Origin: Aquarana catesbeiana
Taxonomy: Eukaryota > Chordata > Amphibia > Anura > Ranidae
Length of the DNA stretch: 64,000 nt
NCBI RefSeq assembly: GCF_042186555.1
Contig: NC_133336.1
Span: forward strand, 192,564,251 to 192,628,250
Direction of reading: 5' to 3'
Position 1 is the stretch's first letter. The number at the start of each line of letters is the position of its first letter. This document shows positions 22,401 through 34,400 of this stretch, piece after piece. The notes beneath the pieces were generated by a model. It was not told where the DNA came from and ran no database searches. It worked only from the letters and a program-made list of their open reading frames with translations. A program made the translations under genes and the position numbers.

Positions 22401-25400
22401 GATAATTGCTCAGAACAGCTCTTGTGGTTCCTTAAGGTGTGATCGAATTAGAACCCAGAGATTTTATGATAGAAGAACTCCAGGCTGTACTTTTTCTATG
22501 TAAAATGACCACTTAATGAAACATTAATGCCTGCTCAAAAAATACTATGTGCAAACCAGACAAGATCTGTTCCATCGGAGATTAAGCCAGTTTGCTGTTA
22601 TGCATTGAACAATAGGTGTTCTTTCATAGCTTGCCCCATTCATCTTCTAGTACACATGTGTCAAACACAAGGGCCATGGGACGAATGCCGCCCTCCAGGC
22701 CATTTGATGTGGACTTCGCACCCAATGCTTTTTTTTTTTCTAGGTAGAACGTGCCGGAACTCCGTCCTGCCACCTCCGGCTCTCCCTCACTGCTCCCCAC
22801 TTACTATGCCACTTATAGAAACAGAAGCCTTCTGTGTTTACAAGGACATCTTTCCTTTAATGCCGCATACACACGATCGTAAATTCCGCCAGCAAAACTC
22901 CGATGAGAGCTTTTTGTCGGAAAATGCGACCGTGTATATGCTCCATCGGTCTTTTGCTGGGGAAATTCCAGCCAGCAAAAGATTGAAAGCAGATTCTCTA
23001 TTTTTCGGTCGGGAAAAGTTCCTATCCGAAATTCCGATCGTCTGTACGAATTCCGACGCACAAAAACTTGGATGGTTTTTCCGACGGAAAATCCGCTCGT
23101 GTGTACGGGGCATAAGTGGCTCTCACAGATACCTATCTACCTTGCACTCACAGTGGGAACAAAAGAGATGCAGATGCAGATGCAGGTGCAGTGCAGTCAA
23201 ACGTGGGATGGGGCAATATGTGGTAGGCTGTAATGTGATCCCCATCTGTGCCCAGGTGCACAGATTCTAACCAATGATCTCGCTGCAGGTGTGGGGAGCT
23301 ACTAGGGTTGGGTGTTTCTTGATAAGGTGAGACTCGAGTAAGATATATATTTTTTGGGGGGAAGGGGAGGCTGTGGATGTGTGCAGAGGTAAGGTCAGAG
23401 CTGAGAAGGGGTGAAATTGGTGATGTGGACAGCCTATGAAAGAGAGCTGAACCCTGCCCACTGTGCATAGCACATCCCTAGACCCAGTACTCTGTATGTA
23501 GTCCACTACTCCACCCTGAACTCTGTACACAGTGCACCCTAAACCCTGTACTCTGTATGTATCCCACTCTTCAACCCTGCACTCTTTACCCAGTGCACCC
23601 CTAAACCCTGTACTCAGTATGTAGCCCACTCCTCAATCCTGCACTCTGTACACAGTACACCCATAAACCCTGTACTCTGTGTGAATCTCATTCCTCAACC
23701 CTGCACTCTTTACCCATTGCACTCCTAAACCCTGTACTCTGTATGTACACCACTCCTCAACCCTGCACTCTGTACACAGTACATCCATAAACCCTGTACT
23801 CTGTATGTATTCCACTCCTCAACCCTGCACACTTTACCCAGTGCACTCCTAAACCCTGTACTCTGTATGTAGCCCACTCCTCAACCCTGCACTCTGTACA
23901 CAGTGCACCCCTAAACCCTGTACTCTGTATGTAGCCCACTCCTCAACCCTGCACTCTGTACACAGTGCACTCCTGAACTCTGCAATTTGTGCATAGGGCA
24001 CCCCTGAAACTGCACTCTGTACAGAGTACACTCCTGAATCCTGCACTATATACATAGCACATCCCTGGTATTTACCCTGCTTTTATTTATTGCCCCTTAA
24101 AGAACCTTCCACAATTAGTGCAATTTGGCCACACCCACCATTCAATGCAGATCGGGGAGCGTTCCTGCACCTATTCTCTGTGCAAGAAAGCCCTGGATGA
24201 ATTCATATAGTCTTACAGATACAACCAGGGCTAATTGAGTTTTGACACCCCTGCCTTCAGCTGAGAGGCCTTAGACTGTCCCATTTCTCAACAAATGCTA
24301 AAGAGAAGATCACATACACCAAAGAGACTTGCCTTATGGTCCCCAACCATGAGGTTTTAGCCTGCTCAGAAAGTCACCATATGGTGTTCAGCTGTGGGGA
24401 GTTCAGACTCAGGGAAAAGACCGTCCTGCAACTGTAGTGCTAAATGTTTTAGAGTACTCCATGCCCCTAACCCCTCTCCTGTTACAAATTTTGACATCAA
24501 TAAATCACAAAAAGACAACCCCCAGACTGTTTATTAGAGCCAGAGTGAATGGACTGTTACTTGGGTGGATGGTGGCCTCTATTTGGGAAGAGCCAGTTAA
24601 AATCAGCGGCCCATGCAAGGGTGGCACTATTACAAAAGGAGGAGCTTCATAATTGCTAAACAGGCTCAGATATTTCAGCACACAGAGAACGACATTAATC
24701 TATTGACTGCCGCCACTAACTGATCTTCTCCACCAGGGGCGTAACTACAACCATAGCGACCCATGCGGGCGCTATGGGGCCCGCAGCCGAGTGGGGCCCA
24801 GTGAGGATGAGAGCACCGCCGGCACAGTCTCCCAGCCAGGGGAAGAGAGAGGAAAGGAAGAGGCGAGCTGTCCGTATCAGCAGAGAGTTGAATTGCCCGA
24901 TGTAAGAGCTTTCATTAGAACTTCCAGTGTTCCCGGGGCTCACGTCACATAGCTCCACCTTTTGGCCCGGTGCCTTTGATAGACAGGACGCCGATCCAAT
25001 GCGGGACATGCAACATCATCAAAGGCGTCGGGCCAAGAGGTGTGGCTATGTGACGATGAGCCCCGGGAAGATAGGAAATTCAAATGAAAGCTATTACAGC
25101 GGGCAATCCCGCTCTCTGCTGATCCGGGTGGCTTGCCTCTTCCTCTGCATAGGTGGGGCTGTATGGGGCACAGGCAGACCAGGCCGTATGGGGCACAGGT
25201 CACGCTGTATTGGGCACAGGTCACGCTGTATTGGGCACAGGTCACGATGCATTGAGCACAGGTCACGCTGCATTGACACTAGGGCAGCTGTGGGGGGGGC
25301 TGTTTGCAGGGGGCCCCATACAACATTTTGCTATGGGGCCCTGCTATTTCTAGTTACACCCCTGTTCTCCACCCATGAACTCATACCCGTTTTCCTACTT

Positions 25401-28400
25401 GGAGGAAGATTTTATATAGCATGGAACCCCTTATGCTATACTACTAGAGCACGGGTGTCAACTAAATTCCATTTCGGGGTGCATCAGCATTATGGTTGCC
25501 CTCAAAGGGTCAGTTGTATCTATAAAATTAGATATCCAGAGCACCCCACCCCCTTGCATCAGGTTTCAAGAATCTCCCCACCATCAGAAGTCAAGAGTCC
25601 CCGCCCTCCTTTACATCACAGTGCACCCCCTTGTTACCTTGTGTTGCTGCCGGGAAGAAGCAAGAACCAGGGCTGGAAAGCAGAAAGTGTAGGGTCTGGA
25701 GGAGGACAAGAGGAGGGCTGGAGTCTGCTGCCAGAGTCTGCTAAATGCTGAGACCATGGGAGGCGGAGAAGAGGGGGTGCTGCAGCTGCACAGAGAGGCT
25801 CAGGATCTATAGAAGGAGTTTTGTCCTCCTCTCAGCTGCTGAGTGCTGAGACAAGGTTGGGGTGGAGACAAGAGGGGTGCCGCAGCTGCAGGAGAGGTGC
25901 AAGGGCCACACGAAATGACCTGACGGGCCAGATTTGGCCCGCAGGTCTTGCATTTGATACACGTGTACTAAATGCTTCCATTTACAGTGCCTTGAAAAAG
26001 TATTCATACCCCTTGAGATTTTCCACATTTTGTCATGTTACAACCAAAAGCGTAAATGTATTTTATTGGGATTTTATGTGATAGACCAACACAAAGTGGC
26101 ACATAATTATGAAGTGGAAGGAAAATGATAAATGGTTTTCAACATTTTTTACACATAAATATGTGAAAAGTGTGGTGTGCATTTGTATGGCGCCCCCCTG
26201 AGTCAATACTTTGTAGAACCTCATTTCACTGCAATTACAGCTGCAAGTCTTTTTGGGGATGTCTCTACCAGCTTTGTACATCTAGAGAGTGACATTGTTG
26301 CCCACTCTTCTTTGCGAAATAGCTTAAGCTCTGGATGGAGAGTGTCTGTGAACAGGAAATTTAAAGTCTTGTCACAGATTCTCAATAGGCGTTTAGGTCT
26401 GGACTTTGGCTGGGCCATTCTAACACATGAATATGTTTTCTTTCTTTCAACAATGGTTTTCTTCTTCCCTCTCTTCCATAAAGGCCAGATTTGTGGAGAG
26501 CACGACTAATAGTTGTCCTGTGGACAGATTCTCCCACCTGAGCTGTGGATCTCTGCAGCTCCTCCAGAGTTACCACGGACATTTTGGCTGCTTCTCTGAT
26601 GAATGCTCTCCTTGCCCTGCCTGTCACTTTAGGTGGATGGCCATGTCTTGGTAGGTTTGCAGTTGTGCCATACTCTTTCTATTTTTGTAAGATGGATTGA
26701 GCAGTGCTCCGTGAGATGTTCAAAGCTTGGGATATTTGTTTTTATAACCTAACCCTGCTTTAAATTTCTCCACAACTTTATCCCTGACCTGTCTGGTGTG
26801 TTTCTTGGCCTTCATGATGGTGCTTGTTCACTAAGTTTCTCTAACAAACCTCTGAGGGCTTCACAGAACAGCTGTATTTATACTGAGATTCAATTACACA
26901 CAGGTGGACCATATTTACTAATTAGGTGACTTCTGAGGGCAATTGGTTCCACTAGATTTTAGTTAGGGGTATCAAAGTAAAGGTGGCTGAATACAAATGC
27001 ACGCCACACTTTTCACATATTTCTTTGTAAAAATTTTTGAAAAACATATATAATTTTCCTTCCACTTCACAATTATGTGCCACTTTGTGTTGGTCTATCA
27101 CCTAAAACCCCAATAAAATACATTTACGTTTTTGGTTGTGACAAAATGTGGATTGTAGAAATCCAACCGAGAAGACCCACAGGTTGCCAACATCCCAATT
27201 TAGACAATATTATATATGGCGCACCCCCCAAGGAAATACTACGGGACTTTAAGGGCAACTGATCAGAACATTTTTAGAAAATATAAATGCATTAATATAA
27301 AATATGTGGTGGATACATCACATCATTTTGGTGATGTATGCACCACATATTTTATATTAATAAATTTCTATTTTCTAAAAATTTGCTGATCAGTTGCCCT
27401 TAAAGTCCCTTAGTATTTCCTTGGGGGGTGCGCCATATATAATATTAACAAAATGTGGAAAATTTCAAGGGGTGTGAATACTTTTTCAAGGCACTTTAAT
27501 GAATTTGAGCTCCTTGTATTTAAACACAGTATCTCGGTTTTAAATAATACCTGAGGTATTTAATATTTTTACCACAATAATGTGTAATTCCCTTAATTCA
27601 TGTCTCTGGAAGCAGGTGAAGGTTGTATACCATCTCCAGGATACAAATGCTATAAACCAATCTTTCCTATTTTATTAATACTGTGCAATTAATATTGTTC
27701 TTATTTATATTTGTGCCTTCCGACAAGCCATTAAAGTGGTTGTAAACCCTTTTTGTTGACTTTTACCTATAGGTAAGCCTAGAATAAGGCTTACCTATAG
27801 GTAGTGGAAATATCTCCTAAAAATGCGCGCCGTCTAGGAGATATTTCACTTGTAGTGCGCCGATGTCCTCATCGGCGCATGCGCTGTGAAGAAACGGGCC
27901 ACTGTGACTGACAGCTCTGGCGCGAATGTGTGGGAGTGACGTCACGCGACTCCGGCCAGTCACAGAGCCGGAGTCCGTGGCCCCGGAAGGAAGAGGGGGT
28001 GAAGATGGACGCGGCCTGCTCAGGGGACAGCCAGGGCTTTGTTTGCAGGTAAGTGTCGTATAATGGGCTAGTATGTGATGCATACTAGCCCATTATGCTT
28101 TTCATTTGCAGGCCTTGCTGGGTGCAAAAGAGGAAGTAAAACCCATCAGGGTTTACTTCCTCTTTAAGACAGCCAACCATAGAACACCGGCACATAATAT
28201 TGTCAAAGGCACCATGGAAAGAGTTGTAAAGATAAACTGCTATTTACCCTTTTGTATCACTTGACCCTCCCTCCTAGATTGTAAGCTCTAACGAGTAGGG
28301 CCCTCGGATTCCTCCTGTATTGAATTGTATTGTAATTGTACTGTCTGCCCTAATGTTGTAAAGCGCTGCGCAAACTGTCGGCGCCATATAAAATTGTGTA

Positions 28401-31400
28401 TAATAATAATAATAATAATAATAAAGAGTAAACCTGCACCTGTGTTTAGAGACAACATAGCTGGGAGCACAATTAGCTGAGAAGAGATCATTTTACTGTT
28501 CATCATGCAACAAATTACAAACACATAAACTCACCCCAAATGTGTTGTCTTCCACAGTCTCGATGGGGTTCCCGTAGGTGCTATTGCCCCCACCTGCACA
28601 ATACAGCAATAATGAAAAATGTGATCACTTACTACCTTTAACTCAATGTGTAACCCAAAAAAAAATCATCAATGTGTTCTCTTTTTTATATGGCTCATAT
28701 GGAAATATAATTATACAAAAAACACTCATTGGCACATCCAAATATTGTAAGAATTGCTACTAAGAAAGAAGTTGGGCTTCACTGGCATAACAAGGTGCAC
28801 AACAAAAAAGTATATAAAAATATACATTTTATTACATAGTATATTGGGATTGAAAACATTATCAAAATAATTTAAAATAAATAATCCAAATCAAAATTGA
28901 CTGTGCATATAGACAAGTAGTTATCATGAAAAGTACAATATCATGCACTACATGGCAGAATTGCCTGAATTTGAACATATACAGAAATTCCTCATGGGTC
29001 AACGCGTTTCTCTTTTCAGCATCTTCAGGACTCATGAAGAGGTTATAGTAACTATATAAAAAATAATAAGTCATAGAACATCATTACATTATGTTCATGC
29101 ATTAACATGTTGTGGATGTCTGTCTCTGATCTTAGCCACAACACGTTAATGCATGTACATGATGTAATGATGTTCTATGTCCAATGAATTTTTATATAGG
29201 TATTATAACCTCTTCGTGAGTCCTGATGAACCTTGAAAGAGGACCACGTTGACCCATGAGGAATTTACAAAATACACTATATTGTCAAAAGTTTTTGGGC
29301 ACCTGCCTTTACACGCACATGAACTTTAATGTCATCCCAGCCTTAGTCCGTAAGGTTTAATATTGAGTTGGAAAAAAGAAAAAGAAGTAGATATGGCGCT
29401 GTTCCAGGCCTGATGAATTCAGGTGTTTGCTGCTCCCTTGATGGGAGGAAGGTACCAGGTGGGGAAAAAATAATAATATATGATGCCTATTGAATGAGTA
29501 TCTACATGTGCTGCACAGTGCAACTGTGCTTATTATTGTGAAACTGTGTATAAACTCTTAAATGTGCATGAGTGTCAGGCTGTATGCCTGGCCCAATAAA
29601 GTGCAATGTGTAAAACCAACTTAATTCATAAATGAAAAAAAATATATATAAAGTGCAATATTCCTATATGCATTAGCCGTATGAATGGTAACACAGTAAA
29701 TTCAATGATATAAAGTGATGATGTGAATAAACAGGTGAACTTCTATTTAATATATACAATTTAAGTTATAAAGTGCTCTAGTGCCGGTGAAGATCCGCCT
29801 GGATTCTGGTGGATATTCCAATGAGTGAAACTCCAGTGCGTGCCTTAATCCGTGCTCTTATAGTGACTGCACTCACCAGATCCTTCACCCCCTCTTGGGG
29901 TCTCACATCTCCACAGTATAGGCCACTGTGTAGCAACGCCGGATAAATCCGTCTTTAATGTGGAAAAGGTAAAAAATGCCTATATTGCTGACACAAGCCT
30001 CTGAAGCAGGAAGTGATGCAAGGACGTACGCTGACTCCTCCCTATGCGTTTCATCATTCTGACGTCATCTGGAGCGCTCCAGATGATGTCAGAGTGACGA
30101 AACGCGTAGGACTGAGTCAGCATAGACCGATTACAACTTTGAATCATTAAATTCCGTTTTAACTGGAAGAATGATTAAACATTCCCATAGACACCTTGTA
30201 GACAGCCTTCCCAGAAGAGTTGAAGCTATTATTTGGCTTGGTTTTATTAAGCTAGTTTGGTAATGTTTTTAATCCCAATATACTATGTAATAGAATTTAT
30301 ATCTTTATATACTTTTTGTTATGCTCCTTGTTATGTCAGTAAAGTCTGACTTCTTTCTTATTTGCAACTCATATGGAAATATAGTATATCTTATCTTAAA
30401 ATGACCTTGGATTGTAGATTGGAGCATCTTTGAGCTGTACTGGTGGTCTACTGCACACATTGCCAAGCTAGAATTTATAGGTTGGACTTGATGGACTTGT
30501 GTCTTTTTCGACCTCATCTACTATGTAACTATGTAACAATGTAACCTTATTTTATTATAATCCAATATTACTGCTAAAATACCAATAACAAAGTTATAGA
30601 TTACTTGGAAAATCCCTGATCGTGATGTACATTGCTAGTCAATATATTCTATAGATGTACTTTATCTTGAAGGTCAAGTAATAATTATAACATGTATTAC
30701 AGAACTATCATGTTTCATTCATGTGTGGGTGCTGAGTCTGAATAATTCTCTGGCTTCATATAATCCCTTAGGAACCCCACTGAATCACACTGAAGTTTCC
30801 AACTTGAAAGCTGAGGTGGGTGGGGGCACCAAAACTCGTAGGTGGTCAGAAATGTAGCTGTGAATTTTGGCAAGGAGATCTCGCTGTTGGAGGATCCAAG
30901 GCCCATAGGAAGCCAAAGGCTGACTAAGCCCAACAGGCTTCACCCATAACAAAAATATCACTTTTGAGTTAACTCATGCCTTAATTTTATATCTAATGAC
31001 TCAAATTATTTTTAATTATTACTAATTAACTCCCATGCTACATACTGCTATTGCCAGGAAGGACTAATTGTTGACACTTGACATGGTTTGACAAGGTTTG
31101 GCTCATCAGTCACTGCTCTATGTTGGCCTAACAAGCTTCAAGTTACAAGGAAGCAGCAAGGGGGTTAATATATGACATCATTACTTAGCACAACTGTCAG
31201 GTATTAAGAATAGGGATGTATATCCCTGCCATTTGTTTAATCTACAGGCTCCATTTTGTCATAGTCCAGATATCCCCCCGGGCAAAGCTGATTCCTCAGT
31301 CAGGTTTCTTATTATATTTGTCAGGGGAAGAAATTAAACTAACTCATATTAGCAAGATGATGATAAGCCCTTTTTATTCTATTACATCCAAATAGACATT

Positions 31401-34400
31401 AGAAGTCCAAGGTACAATGAACAATGCAAAGAGGATTGTCAATTCGAAATGGTAAAGCATACAAATGAGAGGAGACAATATATCTGTAATGACAAGTTTA
31501 AAGGGGGGGGTCACGTGACCAGTTAAAATTGCTTCAAATTAATCAATTGTCAAACGGGGAGTCATGTTTTCCATAGCCTCATGAAAAATAATTATTTTGA
31601 TTGCACAGCCACCTTTGTGAAGTAACCTTGCCCTTATTTCCTACATGTTACTCAATACATTGAGCTTGTGCACAAACCAAGCCACCATACTTTAAGAGAC
31701 CTCAACTGAAACTTTGCAAATATACCCCAGGAAATGTATTCTGCCTCAAAATTGGGATAACATACCACCTTCACTTCCTTACTGTACAATAACTACAGAG
31801 TCTTTGTACTCTAGTGAGGGTACAGCATGACAATGATGGTGGGGAGAGACAAACACACAGGAATAATATTGCAAAGGAAAACCATAGGGAGAGCCATAGG
31901 GTGCAAGTGAAGGAGGAGAGCAGAGAGGGAGATGGACCATGTTCCACAAACGTGTAAAGCTAAAAGAACTCTCCAACAATGCTAGAATGCAGATAATAAG
32001 AAGTGTTCTTCTCTTTTTTTACTATATAATGTGACCAAAAGAGCGCTTGTCACTGTGAAAATGGAGGAAAACATGACACAGGATTCAGGGTTAATGCGAG
32101 GTTCCGGACTATTGTTTCTGAGTGGAGAGAGCTGTGTTTTTGGTTTATTTAGGATTTTGTAGTTCTGGATCAGAACCTTCAATCATGTATCCAAATTTTA
32201 CCAGGTGTGCAGGGTCATTATATACTCAAGCCTGAGGATAGCTCAGAGCTCACAGTTTGAAGACAGCTCCCATATTGGAGACAGGAGGTCTCACCCAGGG
32301 GTCAGAGGAGCCCCAGCCAGGAGTAAAGAGACAGGAAGTCTCACCCAGGGGTCAGAGGTGCCCCAGACAGCAGCCTGGAGACAGCAGGTCTCATTCCAGG
32401 AGTCAGGTGGGCTGGATCCCTATTCAGAGGCCAGGAATGGGCTGTGCAGCAGGCCGCTGCAACTAAAGGCTAAGAGAGCCAAGGAAACCAGTAAAGCTGG
32501 ACAACACAGCCAGAGGGACTGGTAAGAAGAGCAACAGTGCTGTCAACAAGGGAGCCAGGTGGCTCTGTATGTCTGTTGTCTGTTCCTATTGATGTGGAGG
32601 AACCCCTACATGGGCAACTGATGCCTATGTGAACTTTCCGTATTATTTCATAAAAGTGGGCTTATATGTCCTTAAATACAGTATGATCCTGCGCAACCTA
32701 CCACATTAGTATAATCTCCCTAATACCACAATATTAACAATAATTCTGCCACTAGTTAAGCCTCATCTTGTCTGCGCAGTTCAGTTTTGGTCACCAATCC
32801 ACAGGAGGGATGTTTTTGAACTTGAAAAATAATAAGAGGGTTGGAGAACTTCAGTTATGAGGGATGAGTACAAAGATTACAATTATTCGCGCTGGAGATG
32901 GGGTGCTTAAGAAGGGGTATGATCACAATGTACAAATTTATAAAGATGATTATATTAATTGTAATAACTTATCTACTCTAAAGTCCTTCAAGAGGACACA
33001 TGGCCACAATTTAATATTGGAGGAAAAGATGTTAAACCTAACTGCAAGAGAGGTTCTTTACTGAAAATGTAGAATTCTCTTCCTCAGGGGGTGATATCAG
33101 CAGACACTGTTGATAAATGCAAAAACATTTTGGAATTCTCCTTGGGTTGGATAGGACTTAATCCAGGGGTTGTCCTCTCGCCAAAATAGGGTCAGGCAGG
33201 GCCGGGGGGGGAGGGGCGGGGGGGCAGGAGGGACGGCTGCCCTGGGCACATTGAGGATTTGGGGGGTTGTGCTTGAAGGGGTGCTTTGGAGGGGGGATTT
33301 GAATTAGGAGGGTGGATTTGTGCTGAGAGTATGGGATTTGGTGGGGGGTAGAAGATTTGAGCTGTGAGGGGGCATTTGCACTGGAAGAGGGGAAATCTTA
33401 GCTTGAGGAGAATTTTGGCTTGCAAAGAGAATTTAAGCTTAAGGTGTAATGCCCCGTACACACGGTCGGATTTTCCGATGGAAAATGTCCGATCGGAGCG
33501 TGTTGTCGGAAATTCCGACCGTGTATGGGCTCCATCGGACATTTTCCATCGGATTTTCCGACACACAAAGTTGGAGAGCAGGAGATAAAATTTTCCGACA
33601 ACAAAATCCGTTGTCGGAAATTCCGATCGTGTGTACACAAATCCGACGGACAAAGTGCCACGCATGCTCAGAATAAATAAAGAGATGAAAGCTATTGGCC
33701 ACTGCCCCGTTTATAGTCCCGACGTACGTGTTTTATGTCACCGCGTTCAGAATGATCGGATTTTCCGACAACTTTGTGTGACCGTGTGTATGCAAGACAA
33801 GTTTGAGCCAACATCCGTCAGAAAAAATCCATGGATTTTGTTGTCGGAATGTCCGAACAAAGTCCGACCGTGTGTACGCCCTATAAGTGTGAAGATTAAT
33901 GCTCATTTTTTATTTCATTTTTTTTTTGGGGTGGATATTTGCTGACACTTAATATGGATTTAATACAAATTAGTTTGTTACCATTTTATTCTCTTTTTGT
34001 ACGCAATATTTATTCATTTATTAAACAACAATGTTGGAACTTGTTATTCATTGGTCATATGTACTGTGTCCCATTTAAGGTCCCAGAACAAGTAAATTGG
34101 TTGTATGGAGATATTTTGAAAGGATGGAGGCACATCACTGGATGCACCAGGCCACATACAATTTTGCTGACACATAATGCTGATACGTTTTGGGGGTGGG
34201 GAGGGGTGCCATTTGGATTCTTTGCCCTGGGCTCTGGATGACCTTGTCCCGGCACTGGGGTCAGGAGGGAACACACACTGGTTGAACTAAATGGACCTGC
34301 ATCTTTTTTCAACCTTATCAACTATATAACTATATATACACAGGAAATAAGTATTCTTGTTAAAGTTGGTAAGTTTGTAGCAGACGTTTGATCGCAGAGG

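Larger units (their letters stand above)
22653..24253. mobile_element. Probable hAT-like element carrying a minisatellite and a MITE
   Basis: The left end CACATGTGTCAAACACAAGGGCC and the right end GTTTTGACACCCCTG are inverted relatives of a common hAT terminus (CAGGGGTGTCAAA). No clear 8-bp duplication is visible, so the boundaries are tentative. It contains MITE copy B and a 62-bp array. Confidence 0.5.
19458..28534 (-). other. ntrk1: ntrk1 intron, 9.1 kb
   Basis: GT-AG intron. Besides the listed elements, 19461-20030 is unique-looking, 21080-22650 holds a short C-rich tract (about 21303-21330) but no gene, 24255-24725 is featureless, and 28180-28270 is short unique sequence before the SINE tail. 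Confidence 0.8.
32735..34345. repeat. Frog interspersed repeat split by a hAT element
   Basis: 32735-33196 has weakly coding-like sequence (GYDHNVQIYKDDYI, HGHNLILEEKMLNLT). It resumes at 34266 with GGTTGAACTAAATGGACCTG..CAACCTTATCAACTAT. Tail copies alone occur at 14880-14935 and 30478-30535. The family is unnamed to me. The interruption is exactly the hAT at 33197-34257. Confidence 0.65.

Noticed and set aside
22527..23270. A 247-codon plus-strand ORF
   Set aside because: It runs from unique DNA across a hAT-like end and MITE copy B, so it is a chance frame over unrelated elements.
23460..24060. Regularly spaced repeats resembling a CRISPR array
   Set aside because: Units are contiguous 62-bp tandem repeats with no unique spacers, in a vertebrate genome.
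33192..33702. Several similar small ORFs recurring at each GTACACAC MITE
   Set aside because: The repeated peptides (such as VCTGH or TRSEF) come from the MITE inverted repeats read in various frames, not from a protein family.
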